From the NCBI RefSeq assembly GCF_964355755.1, contig NC_092675.1:563001-627000 (forward strand): DNA of 64,000 bases, in the 5' to 3' direction. Within the stretch, counting starts at the first letter, position 1; each line of letters begins with the position of its first letter. The notes beneath the pieces were generated by a model. That model had not been told where the DNA came from and did no database searches. It saw only the letters and a program-made list of their open reading frames with translations. The translations under genes were made by a program, and so were the position numbers. Source of the stretch: Antedon mediterranea. Taxonomy: Eukaryota > Echinodermata > Crinoidea > Comatulida > Antedonidae. Positions 26,653 through 40,600 of the stretch are shown here, piece after piece.

Positions 26653-27182
26653 ATAAAAGATACACCAAAAAGAACCCATTAAATTGAAATTAATCTTATA
26701 ACATTGCATCAGTGATTCGTTCTGTTTCGCTCTTTACAGTTAGATTTATTCAAAGATTTCCGTAAAAACAACTACTCTTATGGTAAAAATGATATTGAAT
26801 GTATGAAGTAAAAATAGTCTATTGAATTTGCAATTCACAATAGTACTGATTTTATTTCTAAAATCTGATAAGTAGGTAGGGTAGTATAAAAATGTATGTG
26901 TTTGGTATAGACAACATTCTACTAGCAAATTAACATAAGACACCTGGTTACCATACAGTTACTCCACTAAAATACCCTGGAAAACAAATGTTACACTGGT
27001 GAAACACAAACACCCTGTTGAGTAAACTAAAACATTTTCAGGTTTGTTATTTTCAAGAAAATTTAAGGACCCTCCGTATATTGCCACAACTGTATATGGT
27101 ATTTTCATTAAATAACTGGTTGTTCTATAACACAGTAAAGTTGTTAGACGAAAATGATCAACAATAAACAAATAAAAACACA

Positions 27183-27425
27183 TTTTTCCTACAAAAAACG
27201 AAAGAAATTAGAAGTTTTCATCCTAAAATTATAGGATACTACAATAATAAAGTCATGACATCATGATCAATTAAATAATAAACTTCATATGAAATGATTA
27301 TATCATTCTTATTGATCATGACATCATTTGATTGGATTTTTAAAAATATTACAATATTACGACAACAGTATAAAGGTTGTTAAGTTCTAGGATGAAAACT
27401 GATTTATCTATTTATCACGTTGATC
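27183..27425. mobile_element. Foldback element, family D, copy 1
   Basis: Left arm gttttcatcctaaaattatag and right arm ttctaggatgaaaac are inverted, with an inner pair catgacatcatgatcaatta / ttgatcatgacatcattt. The layout resembles the larger element at 29361. Confidence 0.65.
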
Positions 27426-27495
27426 ATTATCTTCCATCCATGGTATAAACTGGTGTTTAGGCATTGTTTATTTTTAGCAATGCAATTCTTCCAAG

Positions 27496-27593
27496 AATGA
27501 AAAGCTCTGTCTACACTATCAAAATAGTTTGACCCAAATATGGTGGTAGTGATATGACATCATCATGTCCATATATGGGCACAGAGATTGAAC
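27496..27593. mobile_element. MITE family A, copy 3 (partial)
   Basis: Begins aaagctctgtctacactatc, then cccaaatatggtggtagtg and ccatatatgggcac. The right terminal repeat is missing. Confidence 0.8.
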
Positions 27594-27867
27594 GTTAATA
27601 ATCAACCATTATGATTGATGTCAGACTTGTTCTTAAAATCTAAACTGGAATGGTTATGTATACTGTTCTCATTGCCTCTGTCTGGAAGACTATTTTAAAC
27701 TTACATCTACATGGAATTATCACATTCTTCTGTAATTAAGACATAATTAAATAAACTATCCAAAACACTAGTGTTTGTGTCCAGTGTTTGGTTCCAGAAT
27801 ACATTTTAATTAGGAAAGAATTTGAGGAAATTCTGATAGTTTCCATAGAGTGTAGTGTCATAATATA

Positions 27868-27981
27868 CAAATAATGAATGTTTAACGAACCGTTCAATAG
27901 TGCTTACTATTGCACGCCATGTGACTCACAATCCAGTCCAATCAAATTACAGGAATTTATTTTGGTGTAATATAATATAGA
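27868..27981. mobile_element. MITE family B, copy 2 (deleted)
   Basis: acaaataatgaatgttta is joined directly to the tail ttactattgcacgccatgtg and tccaatcaaattacagga. The central palindrome present at 8914-9086 is absent, so this is an internally deleted relative. Confidence 0.78.
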
Positions 27982-29360
27982 TGGATGCATAATACAGAGA
28001 AAACCATGAATTAACAGACTATACATTCAACCAGTACGCTAATGTTATTTTTTTTGCAACTTGCCTTGCCACATTTTACATTAGCAACACATTTCATGTC
28101 ACTTTAGATTAAAGTTGAACCTTACTTGTAACACAAAAAACCCAAAAGAAATGCTTTGTAGAACTAAATAAACTTAAGTTTAAACCTACACATATCTGTG
28201 TGTAAATCAAGCTAATTAAAAGGAATAATGTGCTCATTTTGATCAAGCACATCTCATCTATGTAGATTTTTCTAAATGATAAATGTGTTTTTCTTATAGG
28301 GTTATATTATCATACTACACAACATAGCTATACTTCTTATTCTAATCCCACAAATAACTAATTTTAAGTACAGTACTCTGCCAATTAGTTAAAACACAAC
28401 TGGATTTTGACTGACTGATGCTTATTATTAGGAGAATAAAGATTTGAATGTAGAAAGGGGCTTTGTTCTTCAACGAAATTAAGAATAAACGATCTAGAGG
28501 ATCAACTATTTATTCTAATGTATTTTTAAAGAGATTTTGGATACTGCAACTTAAATCATTGTATTTTTATCGTGGAAATTTAAATATGAATATACAAATC
28601 AAAATGTAATTATTATTTTTCATTCTTGTGTTCGTTCAAACATTAAATCCACAAATATACAGTATTTAAACAGTTTAACCTGTCAATAAAGATAGAGGTT
28701 TACATCAGTTGGACACAAGGAGATTAAAAATCAACCATCTACACTATTTAGATCAAGTGATATCAAATATTCATTTTATAGTATTTTATAGGAACAGATA
28801 CTTCAGATTCTGTAATCTGATCAGTGAAAAATAATAATATACTGTACATTTACCTAGTAAATAATTAATCTATAAATGGAAAGGTAACACAAACAAATGA
28901 CAAATTCATTTCCTTTTAAGTTTAAATTTGAAACATTTCAAACATGGTATACTAATTGTGAATTATATATTTTGACAAACTTAAACAAAAATAATAAAAC
29001 AAATTTCTAAAAAAAAGAAAATCAACATCAACATTTTTAGCATTAATGATCTTTAAAAACATGTTGGCTGAATACACACACACATATTTTAATTTCATAA
29101 ACATAAAATTCTAAATAAACAAATACATCTTTTCTGTCACATTATTATAAGCATACTAAGGTTCAACAGTAATACTCTAAAAAAATAAGTGAAATTTACT
29201 TTTAAAACCCAGAAATGAATTAAAAGGTACAAACTTAAATCTAATGACAGAACATGAGTCAATTAATTAAGGTCCTAACAAACATAGGCATATATTTAGT
29301 AGTTTTCAAAACACAAGAAATTTCAGAAGATAGTTAATGTAATGAGAAAAAGGTACTACA

Positions 29361-29692
29361 GGCCCATTTACACATAAATAAATATGTATTTTTCCTACAT
29401 AAACAAATAATCCTAACTATAGGATGATCATCTATGCTTTCTTTGATGAAAATAATATTTTTACACATCCAATCAAATGACATCATGATTGATAAGAGCA
29501 ATAATATCGTCATTTGATTGGGTTTAAAAAAATATTATTTTTATCAAAGACAGCATAAATTATTATTCTATAGTTCTAGAGTGAAAACCTTTCCTTTGTT
29601 TTATGTAAGAAAAATGCATGCTTATCTATTTATCGTCCTAGTGTAAATGGGCCTTAAGGGTTATCTATTTATCGTCCTAGTGTAAATGGGCC
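29361..29692. mobile_element. Foldback element, family D, copy 2, with duplicated right end
   Basis: Terminal inverted repeats ggcccatttacac (29361) and gtgtaaatgggcc (ends 29653) enclose inner inverted blocks (catccaatcaaatgacatca / cgtcatttgattggg). The right 39 bp (ttatctatttatcgtccta onward) is duplicated in tandem to 29692. No coding potential. Confidence 0.8.
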
Positions 29693-30359
29693 TTAAGGGT
29701 TAAACTAAGCAATCGATTTGTATGAGCATGGTGGAATTAGATTTAGAGATTCCACCATGGTATGAGTAACTGTGTAATCTGTTACTCTACATAATGACAA
29801 GTAGGTGGTAAGGAAATAACAGTATTCCAGTAATCCTACTGCAGGTCCCTGTAACTCACTATTGAATTAAAACAAAATCTTGGTAATTTTGGTCATTTTT
29901 TTACCTATTTTCTAAAAATGCATAATATAATAATAGAATAAAATATAACTATAAAATATTTTCTCAATTTTGCAATTTAATTTTGCCGATAAAATAGATT
30001 ATTTACTCGCACACACAACTGATGCGAAATTGGGAATACAAGGCAGGCAGGCTTTAATGGTAATAAACAGAGAGACTGATACTGGTAATAAAAAATACAT
30101 TAGTATGTGTATAATAATGTTCCACTTACATTTCTATGTTGCAACTCATAAACTACTATTTCTATATAAAACATTTGACATGTTAATGCACATATTTGTC
30201 ATATTTTTTAATAAATGAAAAAAAATGTTTAATTAAAACCTCTATATAACTAATTTCCAACATATAACTCAATTTCATATAAAATAAGTTTTTTTTCAAC
30301 ATTTTTGGTTCTAAACACTGTGACCTACTGTTAAGAATCGTACTATTGACAGAAAACAT

Positions 30360-30780
30360 GTAAATTCATTAATATCTAATATGAATATTCATTAGTTATG
30401 AACAATCATTATAATATATTAAATGAATATTCAATATTTTCTAAATAACGAATGAATATTCATTTCAACTTTAATAGGGAAAATAAATGTAATGTGCATA
30501 AGATCTATTATTATAATTTGTACCAATGACCATGACAGAACTCTCAATATAATTTGTTATAGGAAACATGAATATTCATTATATTCTAATTTGAATATAT
30601 AATATATGAATATTCAACTTTTGCTAGGTAATGAATATTCATTTTAACTTTAATTAGGAAAATAAATGTAATCTAATATACAATATGAATATTAATTCAT
30701 AATGATAATGTTGAAAATAATATGATACTCATTATAAACTCATAACAAATATTCATAATAAATATTTTTATCATCATTTA
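30360..30780. repeat. Interspersed ATGAATATTCAT palindromes
   Basis: The palindromic word tgaatattca and close variants recur about eight times across 400 bp of very AT-rich DNA without a fixed period. Confidence 0.7.
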
Positions 30781-31661
30781 TAAATTATAGTTAATCTTTT
30801 TTAAATCTCTTTTCAAATAAACGTCTATATATAACACAGAACACGGTTTAAAACCAAACATTTGCAAACAATTATACATTTTATATGTTGATGGGAAAAT
30901 CGGTGAGGAAACAAAATAATTATTTAATTAAACTGTGTTTTTTTTTGCCTTTGTTTACAAATGCAAACCTAGAGACAAATGCTAAGTAATAATTACAAGA
31001 ATTCAAAATATCATTGAATTTAGAAATTCGGATAATAGTATTGAGCATTAAAGGTCCTTCCTACTATCCATATTAATATTTTTTTTATATTTTTGGTTTG
31101 TTATTGACTAAAGTCTCCCCTCAGTTGCATGCGCATCTAAACTCAACTTAAGTAAAATGTTTTTAAGCTACAGCTGACTGAGTATGGAAATATTAACTAT
31201 GGTAAAAGGTATCTCAAATTATCGGATATTTTGTATAACTTACAATTATTTAAAAATTACTTTGAAAATACTATTAAAAACAGGAATGGCTGCAATCACA
31301 TGTTTAGGTATCAATGCCACAAATAATGAATCTATTTCTCACACATTTCTCGCATACAACAATGAACTGCATTTTCTTTTCTCTCACACACACCTTCCTT
31401 TTTTTCAATTTATACTATATACAATATAATACAGACATGCTACTAGCATACTTTATGACTATGTATTGCTACTCCCCAATCTGGCCTCTTGTTGTCCTTA
31501 GATGACCTGGACTGTTTGCTTGCTCAGACCAAGACCAACATCTGCCTAGGCCTAGAACTATTAATATTTACTAAAACTCTTTATTGCAGCCTATCACTGC
31601 TCGCAGAGTATGAGCGCTGTTTGCCTAGGCATAGTAACTACCAATTGCTGAGACCTGGAGC

Positions 31662-34600
31662 CTATTGTTGTTTGCAGTTGCCACTGAGTTTTCTTGACCG
31701 AGACAGCTTCTTCTTCGGTTCTTTTACCTGCGGGACTGCAGGTTCCTCTTCAGGTACCTTGTCCTCCACTGTAAGTGTAATGATACATATTATTGAGTAG
31801 CAAGGAAAGAATCTACACTACTAAATATTTATTAATTAATTACCAGATATTTAGAGCCATTGACATTTGACCTGGTATTTATGCAGCTAAAATGAATCAA
31901 CTAAAACAAAATATAATGAGCTTTCCAAGTGAGAACACAAACTGAATGGCTACTTCCTGTCTTTCACAAATGTTCCAGCATGGTTTTGGGCCGGCACCAG
32001 CAAATCGGACGTCAATGTTTCGTTTTTACCAGGCTATACGTGAGCATTGACGTGTCTGAACAGTTGACCATATTTTTTAACAGTGCACACAATATTATTA
32101 ATGTAAAGTACTCGCTTACCTTGATCAACATGTGAAGTTCTATACGGACCTGCATGAGTAAACTGGACAATCTTGCTATCTTCGTAATAAATTTCTTCTT
32201 CCATACTCTCTTCGGACTCACAGGGGTTGTGGAGATTTTCCAAATAGGGGACAACCGTCATACTCCTCAGGGGGTCATTTGATTCATGCAAGGGTCCTAG
32301 ACATACTTCAGCACCATCTTTTGGGTGTTTCTTCAACACCCATCTAGTTACAAAAAAAGTCTCTGTATAAGTATAGGTAGAATAGGCATAGGAATTCAAT
32401 AATAACCATGTCATAGTAAAACCCTGGTAAATTTACACATACGAGCAGTAGCAATCTCATTGTCTTTTCATTGGTCTTCTACACACAAATTATATAATAA
32501 CAGGTAGTTTGCCAGAGAGCTATCTTGGCAGGGGCTACACTCTGTGACTGCCAAGGCCTGTATCCTACAGCACTCCATACAAAATAATAAACAATATTAT
32601 ATTGAAAAATAATATTCAATACTTACGGATGTTGCTTTATCCTATCAAGAGGAAACCTGTCATCTGGATCTTTTTCTAACATTCCTATGATAAAAGGTAA
32701 AGGTTATCGTTTCAAGCTAAAATTATGGTTGAGTGCAATGGACAGAATATTTTAAGTTGAAAGATGGATTTGGACATTTATCTGTTTCATAACACACATA
32801 TTATTCGAATAAACTTTATTTCTAATTCACAGTTTTGATCTTGAATAGAATGTCAAGGCTGTGGAATAGAGCCAATATAGACTGCACACTCTGGTTTTTG
32901 ATTAGATTAGATTAGATTTTTGGATAAATGTTTAGAAAAATCCCAACATACACCCTATCATGAGGATGAACCTAAATAATACACAGCATGTGATACGTAA
33001 TCAACTAATCAGGTGTAGGTGTGTTATAAGTATTCATTAAAAACAGTGTATTTATTAACTACTTGACCTACCATTTAATAGAGTGGTCAGTGGTTGTCCA
33101 GTGTCTGCAGGAACAGTGAAATTCCCTTTCCCAATATTTTCAAATAGTTTATAGATATTGTCACCAGCGAATGGATACTGACCAGTCGTAATATTGAACC
33201 TGTGAGAAAAAAAAAAGTGGTCAGTTTTGGTCATCTGTTGGTGACAGAATAGGCAATACAATGCTAGCTACATTTTGTATTTAACTGAACTAGAAATGGC
33301 CCTTTTATTAGAGGCATTTTCCGTTGTACGATTGCAATAACCACAAGATTTTTTCTTAAGAAATAGTGTCTTTAATATAGAATTTGATTTCATTTGTAAA
33401 AAATATAATTGAAGCATTGCATGTCATTAAAAGTTTTTTATTTTGAGTATCCATTTCTTATTTTACATAGTTTTACTGTACAAAAATTTTTAACAAAAGC
33501 TCATTGTAAATTAAAACAAATGATTTTGGGAATAAATGTTGAACTTGACTATATAGGTAATTCTTAACACACATTACTTTTGTTAAGATTTGTAAACATA
33601 TACATTGGTATTCATTAAAGGCAGCAGTAAATACAAAATGCAAAAACATTTTAAAACATCTTTAAATTGGAACATTAGGGTTTCCTAAAATTACGGGGCT
33701 CTTAATAAACCATACTTTAAAGTCAAAAGAACCTGTTAACCATCTTAAACTGGCATATATACTTTCTTCAAATTGTCGTTAGTTGAAAATAAACTTAAAA
33801 CTTAAAACGGACACAGTGTAGTTTGTGGAAGAACATAAAAAATGTTAGGGATATGCTTACAATGTGATTCCAGATGACCAGATATCTACTTTAAATCCAG
33901 AGAAAAACTCATTGCCATTTGCAATCTCTGGTGGTTGAAAAGCAGGGGATCCCTGACTGGTGCGACATGTATCATCCTTAGTAAACTGGTCTAAGGCCTA
34001 CAAAAGTAACACATTATGTGAATGTACAGTATGGAAATTCAAATAAGCAGATCACAATCACTATTAGGAGAATATTCAACTCTATCAAACTAGAAATTTC
34101 AATTGTACCACACACAAGTTATTTGCAATTTGCAAGTCTTTTGTCCAAAAAGACTGTATAAGGAAATAAAAGCAGAAAAACAAACTATTAAGCAAAATAT
34201 AAATTGCATAATAGTTTCTTTATTTTTCTTTGATATGTATAATAAAGCCTGGTATTTATTTCCGAGAAGGCATTTCCACATAAATATTTTTACATATAGT
34301 CTATTATTTATTTTATATACATAAAACATGTTTATAAACAAAATTACATTATATTATATTTTATAAATAATAACTTACTTCAGCCACACCAAAATCAGTT
34401 ATTTTCAAGGTTCCGTCGGTGGTCAACAAAAGATTGCCTGGTTTTATATCTTTGTGAATTATACCCCTGCTATGTAAATAGTCTAGTCCATCAACTAACT
34501 GTACAAAATACCTGAATGAATAATAATACAGATAGGTTAAAATTCTAATATGCATGTATTCTTGGTTATTTAAAACACTGTCACTTTATTTTAAATATAC

Positions 34601-37600
34601 TTAATTAGGATAATGGTGATTAGAAATAAGTGCATTAATGAAGGATGACAATTCAAAACCATAAGAAAATTATTATGTAGTACAGCACTGATAATATCTA
34701 ATGTTCACTTTAGTACAGGTTCAAAGCCCTGTCTACACTATCAAACTTTATGTGACAACAAAATGTTATGTGCCCATATATGGATATGTCATATACACTA
34801 CCATATTTGATCATATCACTACCATATTTGGGCACATCACACTTTTTTTTGTGATGATGATGACGAAAACACTGATAATAATAAGATGATGATGATGTTC
34901 CTGTAATGGTGTTGTTGATCTTGATATTGATGGAGATAATACTAATGATAGGCTACAACAAGTTAAAGAAGGGAAGCAAGATCTTACAGTACTTTGAAAA
35001 GAATGCAGGAAAGGCCTTAATCATTAATGAAATGGCCTGTCACACCAAAATCGGTCCGGCGGACCAGTTTTGGCTGCCAAAATCAGTCCGGGGGACCATT
35101 TATGGCTGCCAAACCTGTCCGGCCGGACCAATTTTGGCCGCCAAAACTGGTCCGGCCTGGATAAAATCGGTCCGGGCAGTAGGACTGTTTTTGGCCGCCA
35201 AATATGGTCCGGTCTTATAAATATATGGTGCGCAAAATGAGTCATAATGTATATATCATTAACACTTTCACCGCCAAAGACGGAAATCTCCGTCTTTCGA
35301 TGCCCAGCGCCAGACCGCCAAAGACGGAAATTTCCATCTTTGGCTTTTTATTGCACAATTTGTTAGATCATGTATATATGGACCGCATATAGAAATTTCA
35401 ACATCCAAATCGACCTGGACCGCATATATTTTGATACTTTATTAACCCCTAGTGCCATTGACCTAGCTGGCCTACATCGCGTCCTATCCGTAAACAACAT
35501 AATGTGCTTTACTGCAGAGGAAGCAATTGCAGAAATATTTGCCGACTCTGACTCTGAAAATGAGTATTTATTATCCCCAGATGATGAAGGTATATTTGTA
35601 CCTAAATCTGGTTTATAAAATGTAATAAATAATTGGAGATAATTTAGCTAGCCTGGCTTAGACTAGTTTGTAGAATAGGTTGAGAAACGTGACACTGACA
35701 GACGGTGCAGCCAGGCTAAAAACCTCATTATCTCTGCTTTGTTCTCCGATTGAGCCTAAAGTGCTAAAAGTGAGCCAAGTTCTTTGTACAATTATGTGGT
35801 ATTACAGTTTTATTTCAATAAAGTGTTTGGTACCATTGGAAAGTTTATTTCTATCTCATTATTTGAGTGTATATTGCATGTTATTCTGATTACAAACACC
35901 TTTGCTATGAGCTTTGAAAAACAGGTAAATTTATCTAAAATGGCTGGCGGTGAGGGGTACTTCCTTTATTGAATGCCTGGCGGTGAAAGTGTTAAAAAAA
36001 AGGCCATGATTAGTCATTATATTGAAAACTACGGGGTTTTATTTGTTACTTTAATATTATAAATTAAGCCTGTTTTTTTTATTATCATTATTAGTAGTAA
36101 CTCATCAATAATTAGTACTAATTGTTAGGCTTTTTGTATACAATACATACTGTATGTATCTCTGCCGGTTTTTAATCCATTTTGTTCTTTTTTAACATCT
36201 TCGTTTCCCCATGATGTTAAAAACCATTTAATTTATTAATTATTTATGGTTAATCAATCAATATATCAATTCAATACAATTATTATAAAATAATTTTCCA
36301 ATATTGATTGGGCTGAGGAAGGAAAAAGGCCTCAATCATAAATAAAATCTAGCTGGCAATATCAGCGTCTCATACCTGTTCGTGTGAGTGTGTGGCAGGC
36401 TGAAATATGAGTGAACACCTAAGTCATGTTTTTAGATAAGATACATTTATTTATAGCATTTATCCGACAAGATAACTTACTAATATATATCATGGGATAT
36501 TTTTCTAGCCACAAACAACTTAAAACAGCATCATAGGCCTAGTAATTCAATTAAAATCGACAGAAGAAAAGTCCGGACCGATTTTGGCAGTGGCGGACTG
36601 CTTTTGGCCACAATTTTAGAGCCAAAACTGGCCGGACCGATTTTGGCCCCGGACCATATTTATCGTGACAGGCCATTCTCACCAGCAAAGTTACATTAAA
36701 AAACAATATCTTACTCACCCATGTGCCTGCCATATAGGTAACCTCTTATTACCTGAACTTTCCAAAAGTTCTTGAATGTTACCTACACAATATTCCATAA
36801 CTATATACGTATAAATTATTAAAGAAAAAACAACACAAAATATTACTGAACTGTCATCTAGAACAGGGCTAGATTTAATTATTGCAGAGTATAGATTCTA
36901 GATATCAACTTGTCAGCCTACTATTACTGTCAAGATGCAGTATAGTAGAGAACCCCTTTTGGACCCAAAAAATGCACTATGAATAGGGGTTGGTCAATAC
37001 ATAAATTTCTCCTTGTTCGTTTAATGGAAAGGTGTCCTCTTAATAAATAATAGAGGTTTCGCCGGAATACTAAAGAGATAACATAAAGAATAGGTTTTAC
37101 TGTACCAAACTAGATGACATTACTAATAATTTTGTATAGATTTCACAATTAAAATTATTGGTGATGACAAAATGAAACCAGCCCTAAAGCAACGGAAACA
37201 TTGAGAAAAAAATGTTTAAATGCTATATTCAGTAAAGTTTATATGTATAAATGCTATATTCAGTAAAGTTTATATGTATAAATGCTATATTCAGTAAAGT
37301 TTATATGTATAAATGCTATATTCAGTAAAGTTTATATGTATAAATGCTATATTCAGTAAAGTTTATATGTATAAATGCTATATTCAGTAAAGTTTATATG
37401 TATAAAATTGTAATATGTTTATAACCTTGTCATTTTACAAAATGCATTATGAGACGGTTGTTGTAAATTGTACAAGCTTACCAGTCGTAGACATGATAAT
37501 GGGATATATCTAAAGAATTATCATTTTATTGGCTTCCCAATATCTGGCAGCAAATGTTGCTACTATAATTGTTATAGATTTGCAGATGGGATTAGGGTGG

Positions 37601-40600
37601 GAGGCAATTAACGTGACAAAAGTGGAAACGATTTCTGCAAGATATACAGTACTAGTACACGGCAATAAATATTTGTTTTACTCAGTATAAAAAACATGCG
37701 TGTTTAGTGCTTTTAATAAATCAACAATTTATTCAATATACCATGATACAATTGAGTATAGTCCCAGGTTACAAAATTTGGTAAAAATTGCAGGGCTGAG
37801 ATTATATTACTTGATTGCGTTAATAATAGATTTACCAAAGATTTAGAGTATGTTCAAATTCATCCTATATTAGAGAGGGATTAATACTCGTACGATAAAG
37901 AGGAAACTTAGTAGTATACATTACAAGCATGAAATCAATAGTAGTGGAGGCTAAATAATAATAAACATGTTTAGTGTAGCATGGATCAATTTTTCTCCAT
38001 TGTAATAGTGGATTATTAGTAATAAAGATTTATGAATACCGTTCCATACAAAAGCGTACTATTGCAAAACATGTGACCCATATTCGTCCAATCAAATGAA
38101 AGGAATTTATTTAGGTTTTACATAATATAATATTATATATTGTATGGAAAAGCTTTCAGGTTTGATCCCGGTTAAGAATCTTTTGATAAAATATAGTAAA
38201 ATTGGATACAAATATACTGTATAACGATTAGAATAGTATTGTAGGGAGGGTAAGGTGACGTGGAAAGGAACTGGCTACCCTACACATTATGCCCAGCCTT
38301 ACAGCTCACTCCCATACTCAGAATGAATACGAAACTGGCTACCCTACACATTATGCCCAGCCTTACAGCTTCCTCCCATACTCAGAATGAATATGAAACT
38401 GGCTACCCTACACATTGGGCCCAGCCTTACAGCTCCCTCCCATACTCAGAATGAATACAAAACTGGTTACCCTACACATTATGCCCAGCCTATACAGCTT
38501 CCTCCCATACTCAGAATGAATACGAAACTGGTTACCCTACACATTATGCCCAGCCTTACAGCTCACTCCCATACTCAGAATGAATACGAAACTGGCTACC
38601 CTACACATTATGCCCAGCCTTACAGCTCACTCCCATACTCAGAATGAATACGAAACTGGCTACCCTACACATTATGCCCAGCCTTACAGCTTCCTCCCAT
38701 ACTCAGAATGAATACGAAACTGGCTACCCTACACATTGTGCCCAGCCTTACAGCTCCCTCCCATACTCAGAATGAATACAAAACTGGTTACCCTACACAT
38801 TATGCCCAGCCTATACAGCTTCCTCCCATACTCAGAATGAATACGAAACTGGCTACCCTACGCATTATGCCCAGCCTTACAGCTCCCTCCCATACTCAGA
38901 ATGAATACGAAACTGGCTACCCTACACATTATGCCCAGCCTTACAGTTCCCTCCCATACTCAGAATGAATACGAAACTGGCTACCCTACACAATATGCCC
39001 AGCCTTACAGCTCCCTCCCATACTCAGAATGAATACGAAACTGGCTAGCCTACACATTATGCCCAGCCTTATAGCTCCCTCCCATACTCAGAATGAATAC
39101 GAAACTGGCTACCCTACGCATTATGCCCAGCCTTACAGCTTCCTCCCATACTCAGAATGAATACGAAACTGGCTACCCTACACATTATGCCCAGCCTTAC
39201 AGCTCCCTCCCATACTCAGAATGAATACGAAACTGGCTACCCTACATATTATACCCAGCCTTACAGCTCCCTCCCATACTCAGAATGAATACGAAACTGG
39301 CTACCCTACGCATTATGCCCAGCCTTACAGCTCACTCCCATACTCAGAATGAATATGGTACTCTCTGCTTGAATACATAAAGATTTGAAATCTAACTCAC
39401 TACATATAATGTGATAAATGTTACACTTTACCGTCCCACAGTAAAATTTATTAATAATAAAGCAGTAAAAGGATATATTTTTTGTTTTTCCTCATTGTGA
39501 AGAACATCTACTAGGTGGATAACGTTTATATGGTGCAACCGACGTAGTAATTTGATTTCTCTGTAAAAAAAAACACAAAAACAAATAGATGAATACATAA
39601 TACTAATAATAACAATAATGTTCAATTTATATAGCGCAAAATGCATGGTGTATCTATTAAGCACTAAACAATCAATAACAATGTAAAAAGCACAAAAATA
39701 CATAGTACTCCATGCTAAATTATTAAACAATAAGAATGTGTATTGAATGTAATGGTAACCATTGTTTACTCCCATTGCTGGAACTACTCCAAGAGGAAAG
39801 GGAAATAACACTTAGTATTACTACTAAGATTCCATGGAAATTGGCTGCCTTTCCCATTACGAATCACAGTATTATTTACTGTTATGAATTTCAGTATGTA
39901 TGAATGGAATGTAATTTTAATGTAATGCTAGTCACTCGATCATATTTTAAATTACCGTTAGCAGCAAATATTTATGTACAGCATGCTACTCTTCAAACAT
40001 ACAGTAAACCTAACAATCAGGGAGGAGGAAAAGTAATGATTTTTATGGAATAAAGTTAACTTTATTTGTCTCCAGAATATTTGTCATTGTTACTTGCCTT
40101 GTTTTGCAGCATTTGAAGATTTTAGACAAATATGTTTGTTATTATTTATTTATTTATTATACTGGGCGACCACCTCTGTTAAAAACTGGTCTCCCAGAGG
40201 AACTAGTTATTGTAGATTCTTTAAAGTGTACATGAGCTACGGTTTATAGTCCTTATCTGAGAAGACTCGTTCTACCACCAGAATGATGGAGCGAGCGAGC
40301 CTCCAAACCTTGTGGATGGTATGGCTACGTAATTACGGTTCCACTCTCTTAACTGCTCGGCCACCGACTCACTCACCCACTATTATTTTTAAACCGCTAC
40401 CAAAGTTTTAGACTTATTTCTGGTATTATGTATAAGGATCCTAACTTCAGACTACTGTTTAGTGTATAGTGCCATGGCCTTGCAATGTGAAAAATAAACA
40501 GGTTTTGCTAAACAGTGTAAATAAATTACCTCCATTTCCTTAGCAACTTCCAAATAAATTACAAAATAACTATTATACAAATATTATGCAACCGGTATAA

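Larger units (their letters stand above)
25391..31579. other. Gene-free DNA between convergent INIP-like and STK11 genes
   Basis: I see no exon on either strand. The region is AT-rich and holds copies of repeat families A, B, C and D (entered separately) and an ATGAATATTCAT-rich patch at 30.36-30.78 kb. A minus-strand AATAAA at 31585-31580, just beyond the right edge, is a candidate STK11 poly(A) signal 77 bases after its stop. Confidence 0.65.
35033..36676. mobile_element. Non-autonomous DNA transposon with GGTCCGG subterminal repeats
   Basis: Ends are inverted: atggcctgtcac at the left, gtgacaggccat at the right. Both flanks carry many ggtccgg / ccggacc and ttttggc words that are far more GC-rich than the surroundings. 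A piggyBac-like element is nested inside. The right end is about 40 bp from the 5' splice site of STK11 exon 3. No transposase gene of its own is seen and no clear target duplication. Confidence 0.78.

Noticed and set aside
31929-32135. Plus-strand open frame over LKB1 exon 8
   Set aside because: Antisense shadow of a confirmed coding exon.
38260-38968. Repetitive plus-strand frames ([16 protein letters not shown]-like)
   Set aside because: Products of the 64 bp minisatellite in an LKB1 intron on the other strand.
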